Shown: piece after piece, positions 60,211 to 64,000 of the stretch
Layout of the letters: each line of letters begins with the position of its first letter
How positions within the stretch are numbered: position 1 is the first letter of the stretch
Source: F23-B02 sp963625685
Lineage (GTDB): Bacteria; Bacillota; Clostridia; Oscillospirales; Oscillospiraceae
Assembly (NCBI GenBank): GCA_963625685.1
Contig: CAVFTR010000001.1
Location: forward strand, 186,001 to 250,000
Length of the DNA stretch: 64,000 nt
Reading direction: 5' to 3'
Notes under the pieces: model-generated
Told to the model about the DNA's origin: nothing
Database searches by the model: none
Seen by the model: the letters and a program-made list of their open reading frames with translations, nothing else
Program-made: the position numbers and the translations under genes

Positions 60211-60993
60211 ATGGATAATCCGACTTTTCATCTTGACAGCGTAGTCAGGGATAAAAACGAGCTTCAGGACTTCGACGGCCCGCTCAGTCTTATCCTCATG
60301 CTGCTGTCCAAAAACAAAATAGAGATACGCGACATCAAAATATCCGAGATACTCGACCAGTACCTTGAATACCTCGACCGTATGGAGAGGATGGATCTTG
60401 AGATAACGAGCGAGTTCGTCCAGATGGCCTCGCATCTGCTGTATATCAAGACCAGGACGCTGCTTGCGGGCGAGGAGGAGATCAGCGAGCTCGAGGAGCT
60501 CATGAGCTCGCTTGAGCAGCTCAAGTGCCGCGACATCTATACGGCCGTGCAGAAAATAACTCCCGAGCTCAAGAAGGCCTCGGAGAAGGGGCTTTTATAC
60601 TACGCAAAGCTCCCGGAGCCTCTGCCGGATATAAAGCGCGAGTATGAATACCGGCACGAGCCGGCGGATCTGTTCCGCGCTCTGTATACGGTCATCACAC
60701 GCGGCGGAAAGCCGGCGGAGCCCGAGCTTGCGCACAGGCTCGCGCCCTCCCGCATCGTATACGAGGTCCGCACGAAAAGCCGCGAGCTCATAGAACGGCT
60801 ACAGAACGGCCCGGCGAGGCTCTCCGAGCTTTATTCCGACTGCCGCAGCCGCTCGGAGATCGTGGCGACCTTCATATCCATCCTTGAGCTGTGCAGCATC
60901 GGCAGCGTCGAGCTCTCCGGAGACGAGAGCGACTATACGCTTTCCTTCACCGGCGGAGACGTCGGCGAAATTCTTGACAAAATAGTAGAGTAG
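60211..60993 (+). CDS. scpA: Segregation and condensation protein A
   Basis: A 260-residue kleisin that bridges SMC heads. LQDFDGPLSLILMLLSKNKIEIRDI is the N-terminal helical domain; MASHLLYIKTRTLL marks the linker, and a winged helix closes the protein. Start: ATG at 60211, 2 bp after the M50 stop without a clear SD, suggesting coupling; a TTG at 60205 is in frame. Works with scpB and smc (1-2049). Confidence 0.95.
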   Translation: MDNPTFHLDSVVRDKNELQDFDGPLSLILMLLSKNKIEIRDIKISEILDQYLEYLDRMERMDLEITSEFVQMASHLLYIKTRTLLAGEEEISELEELMSSLEQLKCRDIYTAVQKITPELKKASEKGLLYYAKLPEPLPDIKREYEYRHEPADLFRALYTVITRGGKPAEPELAHRLAPSRIVYEVRTKSRELIERLQNGPARLSELYSDCRSRSEIVATFISILELCSIGSVELSGDESDYTLSFTGGDVGEILDKIVE

Positions 60994-61000
60994 GTCAGTA

Positions 61001-61603
61001 ATGGAAACAGAGAATATCAAGTCAGCTATAGAGGCGATACTTTTTGCGGCGGGCGAGCCCGTCCCCATAGCGCGCCTGTCGCTCATCCTTGAAGCGGATG
61101 AGGACAGCGTGCTCGCAGCGGCAAAGGAGCTTTCGGACGAATACAGCTTCGGTATGCGCGGCATGCGCATACTCAGGCTCGGCGACAAGCTGCAGATGTG
61201 CTCGTCGCCGGAGTACGCCTCGCTCATCAGCAAAACGCTCGAGCAGCGCAAGCCGCCGATGCTCTCGCAGCCGGCGCTTGAGACGCTTGCCGTCGTCGCG
61301 TATTTTCAGCCCGTAACAAGGGCATATATAGATCAGGTGCGCGGCGTCGACAGCTCGTACACCGTCGGCGTTCTCATCGACCGTGGCCTTATCGAGCGCT
61401 GCGGAAGGCTCGACGTTCCCGGCAGGCCCTCGCTTCTGCGCACAACGGACGTTTTTCTGCGCACCATGGGCGTCAGCAGGCTCGAGGAGCTTCCCGAGCT
61501 GCCCGATATCAGCTCGGGCGACGGGGCGAAGAAGCTCGAGGACGCGATAGAAAAGCTCAGCACTGTCGGCAATAATCAGCTCCGGCTGGAGGAGCTCAAA
61601 TAA
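61001..61603 (+). CDS. scpB: Segregation and condensation protein B
   Basis: A 200-residue tandem winged-helix protein: SAIEAILFAAGEPVPI at the start, LSQPALETLAVVAYFQPVTRAYIDQVRGVDS and RGLIERCGRLDVPGRPSLLRTTDVFLR in the second domain. It starts 7 bp after scpA. Confidence 0.96.
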   Translation: METENIKSAIEAILFAAGEPVPIARLSLILEADEDSVLAAAKELSDEYSFGMRGMRILRLGDKLQMCSSPEYASLISKTLEQRKPPMLSQPALETLAVVAYFQPVTRAYIDQVRGVDSSYTVGVLIDRGLIERCGRLDVPGRPSLLRTTDVFLRTMGVSRLEELPELPDISSGDGAKKLEDAIEKLSTVGNNQLRLEELK

Positions 61604-61619
61604 GATCGGGGTGTTGCGC

Positions 61620-62285
61620 ATGAGCGCGCTCATTATCATCTTAATACTTCTCGCGGCCCTGATGCTGCTCCCACTGGGAGCGTGCGCCTCGTATACCGCA
61701 GGCAAGCTCCGTGTATCGGCGCGCGTCTGGCTTTATAAGCGCGGCCTTTATCCGCCGAAGCCGAAAAAGCCCGAGCCCGAGCCGACCGAGGCCGACGCGG
61801 ACGAAGCGGAACGACCCAAGCCCTCGCTTCTGCAAGGGCTCGAGCCCGGGGACTGGCTGAGACTTGCCAAAACGGCGTTAAGAGCGCTGCGGCGCTTTAA
61901 ACGCAGCGTATATTTTGACCTTATACGCCTTGATGCGTCGATCTCGGCGCCGGACCCCTATGACGCTGTGATGCGGTATAATGCGGTAAACGGCTTTGTC
62001 GGCTCGATGATACCCTTTTTCGAGGCGGAGTTTCGCGTCAAAGAGAGGGATATATATATAGGCCTTGATATGGAAAGCGGCTCAAGCCGCGCCGAGGCGG
62101 AGCTGTGCGCGTCAGTGAGGCTGGGCGCTGTGCTCGCCATCGGGCTTGCGGCGGGCTTTGAGCTTCTGAAAATTCTGATAAATAACAGGATACGGCGTAT
62201 CCGGGAAAGGGCGGCACTCAATGGAAAACAACAAACTGAGCGAAATGATGCAGTCGACGATGAGCAGCATCAAGGATCTTGTTGA
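61620..62285 (+). CDS. DUF2953 family membrane-anchored protein
   Basis: A 221-residue protein with an N-terminal span (about 2-22), a Pro/Glu/Lys-rich stretch (KPKKPEPEPTEADADEAERPK), and the DUF2953 domain (RVKERDIYIGLDMESGSS). It pairs with gerW as YtfI does with YtfJ in Bacillus. ATG at 61620 has GGGGTG upstream. Its last 65 bp overlap gerW in another frame. Probably a sporulation gene by association. Confidence 0.83.
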   Translation: MSALIIILILLAALMLLPLGACASYTAGKLRVSARVWLYKRGLYPPKPKKPEPEPTEADADEAERPKPSLLQGLEPGDWLRLAKTALRALRRFKRSVYFDLIRLDASISAPDPYDAVMRYNAVNGFVGSMIPFFEAEFRVKERDIYIGLDMESGSSRAEAELCASVRLGAVLAIGLAAGFELLKILINNRIRRIRERAALNGKQQTERNDAVDDEQHQGSC

Positions 62286-62598
62286 GGTCAATAACATAGT
62301 CGGCGAGCCTATCGTCACGCCCGACGGGCAGACGATAATCCCCGTTTCAAAGCTTAGCTTTGGCTTCGGCGGCGCGGGCGGGGACTCGCTGGGAAGCAGC
62401 AGGCAGGGCTACGGCGGCGGCAGCGCGGCCGGAGTCAGGATTGAGCCCATCGGCTTTCTCGTCGTAAGCGACGGCGGCGTCCGCATGATAAACGTCGCGC
62501 CTCAGGCCAAAAACGGCGTCGACAGGATCATCGACATGGTGCCCGACGTCATGGATAAGCTCGAGAGCATCGCAAATACAAAAAAGAAGACCGATTAA
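62221..62598 (+). CDS. gerW: GerW family sporulation protein (YtfJ)
   Basis: A 125-residue protein: LVEVNNIVGEPIVTPDGQTIIPVSKLSFGFGGAGG, a Gly/Ser-rich loop, and GVRIEPIGFLVV. In Bacillus YtfJ/GerW is a forespore protein needed for normal L-alanine germination. The ATG lies inside the DUF2953 gene and gives the standard family N-terminus, so the overlap is probably real. AAAGGG precedes it. Confidence 0.93.
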   Translation: MENNKLSEMMQSTMSSIKDLVEVNNIVGEPIVTPDGQTIIPVSKLSFGFGGAGGDSLGSSRQGYGGGSAAGVRIEPIGFLVVSDGGVRMINVAPQAKNGVDRIIDMVPDVMDKLESIANTKKKTD

Positions 62599-62615
62599 AA
62601 TAACTGCGCTCTGTC

Positions 62616-62653
62616 AATAATAAGCACTGCCCGGAAAGGTGGTGCTTATTATT
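62616..62653 (+). promoter_or_regulatory. 12-bp hairpin with the dacF ribosome-binding site in its loop
   Basis: AATAATAAGCAC (62616-62627) and GTGCTTATTATT (62642-62653) are perfectly complementary. The 14-nt loop (62628-62641) contains GGAAAGG, the dacF SD, and the stem ends on the base before the ATG at 62654. It can control ribosome access; no T-run follows, so it is not a standard terminator. Confidence 0.65.
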
Positions 62654-63796
62654 ATGAAAAAGCTCGCGGCCGCGCTGTTTATCACGGCGCTCATGCTCTG
62701 TCTGCTTACGCTGCCGGCCTCGGCCGAGGAGGAGCACACGCTGTCGGCGCACAGCGCGATAGTCCTGTGCGCCGATACAGGCGACGTGCTTTACGAGAAA
62801 AACGCCGACGAGCGCATGCTCATTGCCAGCATCACGAAGATCATGACGGCCATAGTCGTCATCGAAAACGCCGACCTCGACGAGCAGATCGTAATAAAGC
62901 CCGAGTGGAGCGCTATCGAGGGCTCGAGCATGTACGCAGATCCCGGACAGAGCTATACCGTGCGCGAGCTGCTGTACGGTATGATGCTCAATTCCGGCAA
63001 CGACGCCGCGGCGGCGCTCGCCTGTACGCTCTGCGGGGACGAAAGCGCCTTTGCCGATAAAATGAACGAAAAAGCCCGCGAGCTCGGGCTTGAGAACACT
63101 TCATTCCGCAATCCGCACGGACTGGACGCCGACGGGCACTATTCAACGGCGCGCGACATGGCGCGCCTCACGGCCTGCTGCATGGAAAACGAGAGCTTTA
63201 AGAGCATCGTCTCGACAAACTGCGCGGTGATCAAGGGCGTGACGTATTATAACCACAACCGCCTGCTGCGCGAATACCCGGACTGCATCGGCGTAAAGAC
63301 CGGCTACACCATCGCCGCGGGCAGAACTCTCGTAAGCTGCGCCGAGCGCGGCGGCATGCGCCTTGTCTGCGTTACGCTGAACGCTCCCGACGACTGGAAC
63401 GACCATAAATACCTTCTGGACAGGGCGTTTTCAGAGTACCGCGTCGTGTCCTACAGTGCCGACAGCTTCGCTCTTACGATAGAGCTCGCCTCGTCGGCCG
63501 CGAGCACCGCCAGGGCAGTCCCGAAAAACGAGATACGGCTGCTGGCAGGCGTAAACGACGAGCTTGACGTAAAGCTCGAGGCTCCGCGCATATTATTTGC
63601 CGGCGGCATAGAGGGCGAGAGAGTCGGCTCTGTGAGCGTATTTCTAAACGGCGCTCTTGCGGCGCGGGAGGATCTGGTCTATACTGAGGACGTGAAGACC
63701 GATCCCTCTGAGAGGCTCAGTCCCTACGAGCGTATACTCAGAATATTCGATACGGCGCTCAGACCGTATTATATAGATAACGGAGAACAGAAATGA
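62654..63796 (+). CDS. dacF: D-alanyl-D-alanine carboxypeptidase (DacF/PBP5 type)
   Basis: Trims the terminal D-Ala of peptidoglycan stem peptides. The 380-residue protein has a signal peptide (1-24, cut after PASA), active-site S59-x2-K62 (SITK), S114-G-N116, K216-T-G218, then the PBP5 C-terminal beta domain and a last amphipathic stretch. It follows gerW within the spore-associated group, suggesting a cortex role as for Bacillus DacF. The SD sits in a hairpin loop. Its stop overlaps the rluB start. Confidence 0.93.
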   Translation: MKKLAAALFITALMLCLLTLPASAEEEHTLSAHSAIVLCADTGDVLYEKNADERMLIASITKIMTAIVVIENADLDEQIVIKPEWSAIEGSSMYADPGQSYTVRELLYGMMLNSGNDAAAALACTLCGDESAFADKMNEKARELGLENTSFRNPHGLDADGHYSTARDMARLTACCMENESFKSIVSTNCAVIKGVTYYNHNRLLREYPDCIGVKTGYTIAAGRTLVSCAERGGMRLVCVTLNAPDDWNDHKYLLDRAFSEYRVVSYSADSFALTIELASSAASTARAVPKNEIRLLAGVNDELDVKLEAPRILFAGGIEGERVGSVSVFLNGALAAREDLVYTEDVKTDPSERLSPYERILRIFDTALRPYYIDNGEQK

Positions 63797-64000
63797 AGCA
63801 GCGACTTCAGAAGCTGATATCGGCGGCGGGCATCGCCTCACGCCGCGCGAGCGAGGAGCTCATAAGGTCGGGGCGGGTGAGCGTGAACGGCGTCCCCGCC
63901 TCGCTCGGCGACAGCGCAGACCCCGAGCTCGACAGGGTATGCGTCGACGGCAGGCCGATCGCAGAGCCCGCCCGGCGCACGTACATAATGCTGTACAAGC
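63793..64000 (+). CDS. rluB: RsuA/RluB-family 23S rRNA pseudouridine synthase, N-terminal part (truncated by window end)
   Basis: The first 69 codons show an S4 RNA-binding domain: QRLQKLISAAGIASRRASEELI, RSGRVSVNGVPAS, and RTYIMLYK leading into the synthase domain, which is outside the window. The ATG overlaps the dacF stop. RluB near scpAB and dacF-type genes is the usual Bacillota order, so RluB is favoured over RsuA. Confidence 0.88.
   Translation, partial: MKQRLQKLISAAGIASRRASEELIRSGRVSVNGVPASLGDSADPELDRVCVDGRPIAEPARRTYIMLYK

Noticed and set aside
1..64000. CRISPR array, prophage, insertion sequence, toxin-antitoxin or biosynthetic cluster
   Set aside because: I looked for regularly spaced repeats, transposase or integrase motifs, phage genes, and paired small toxin/antitoxin genes and saw none; the only repeats are the two 49-bp copies and local hairpins.

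Overview
The window is a gene-dense, GC-rich (by eye clearly above 50%) chromosomal segment of a bacterium that I place in the Clostridia (Bacillota), most probably an anaerobic, spore-forming, possibly butyrate-producing gut lineage near the Oscillospirales. The evidence is gene order (smc-ftsY; yhbY-nadD-yqeK-LCP-rsfS-leuS; mltG-U32 peptidase-alaS; rplS-lepB-rbgA-rnhB-yraN; tig-clpP-clpX-lon-engB; scpA-scpB-DUF2953-gerW-dacF-rluB), sporulation genes (bofA, yaaL, spoIVFB with an M23 partner, gerW, a dacF-like carboxypeptidase), an acyl-CoA:acetate CoA-transferase, strong consensus sigma-A promoters and simple hairpin/U-tract terminators. The species assignment is inference.

Layout. 1-9205: a plus-strand run from the 3' part of smc through ftsY, rdgB, yhbY, a fused nadD-yqeK, an LCP ligase, rsfS and leuS (segregation, protein targeting, nucleotide house-cleaning, NAD, wall polymers, ribosome control). 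9209-9532: rpsU with its own perfect promoter and terminator. 9573-11581: a small accessory islet (XRE regulator with membrane segments, decayed spacer, unknown membrane protein, small zinc ribbon). 11582-14189 (minus): CoA-transferase, ybaK/proX-type deacylase and MTA/SAH nucleosidase. 14252-18561: ogg, HAD phosphatase, sirtuin, tagA-type glycosyltransferase, tmk, fau. 18599-18727 (minus): a 42-residue Cys-rich membrane peptide. 18925-28921: mltG, U32 peptidase, alaS, hit, comEC, holA, rnmV, nrdR.

28937-37877 mixes a pair of 49-bp repeats, a DUF4363/DUF421 pair, a catalytically degenerate NagB homologue with glmM and a GlmU-like acyltransferase, an exonuclease, ddl-murF, a hexapeptide acyltransferase and bofA-yaaL, then a 360-bp gene-free stretch rich in inverted repeats. 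37878-43291: a second type II topoisomerase pair with a zinc-ribbon membrane gene between the subunits, then a YitT protein. 43318-43655: convergent tRNA-Gly(GCC) and tRNA-Pro(CGG). 43705-52099: an M23/M50 pair resembling SpoIVFA/SpoIVFB, a radical-SAM pair, rplS with a leader, lepB, rbgA, rnhB, yraN, thrC. 52134-64000: a DUF1540 metal-binding-type peptide, a metallophosphoesterase, tig-clpP-clpX-lon-engB, an M50 protease, scpAB, DUF2953, gerW, dacF and the start of rluB.

Most of the window is ordinary core genome; I found no CRISPR array, prophage, transposase or biosynthetic cluster. The points most worth following are cis-acting structures (a hairpin that puts the dacF ribosome-binding site in its loop; the structured 37.6-37.8 kb element; the 28.9-29.05 kb repeats; a 19-bp inverted repeat holding two stop codons), the NagB pseudoenzyme next to glmM, the Ser-to-Ala change in the quinolone site of the ParC-like subunit, the NadD-YqeK fusion, and small Cys-rich or membrane proteins of unknown role.
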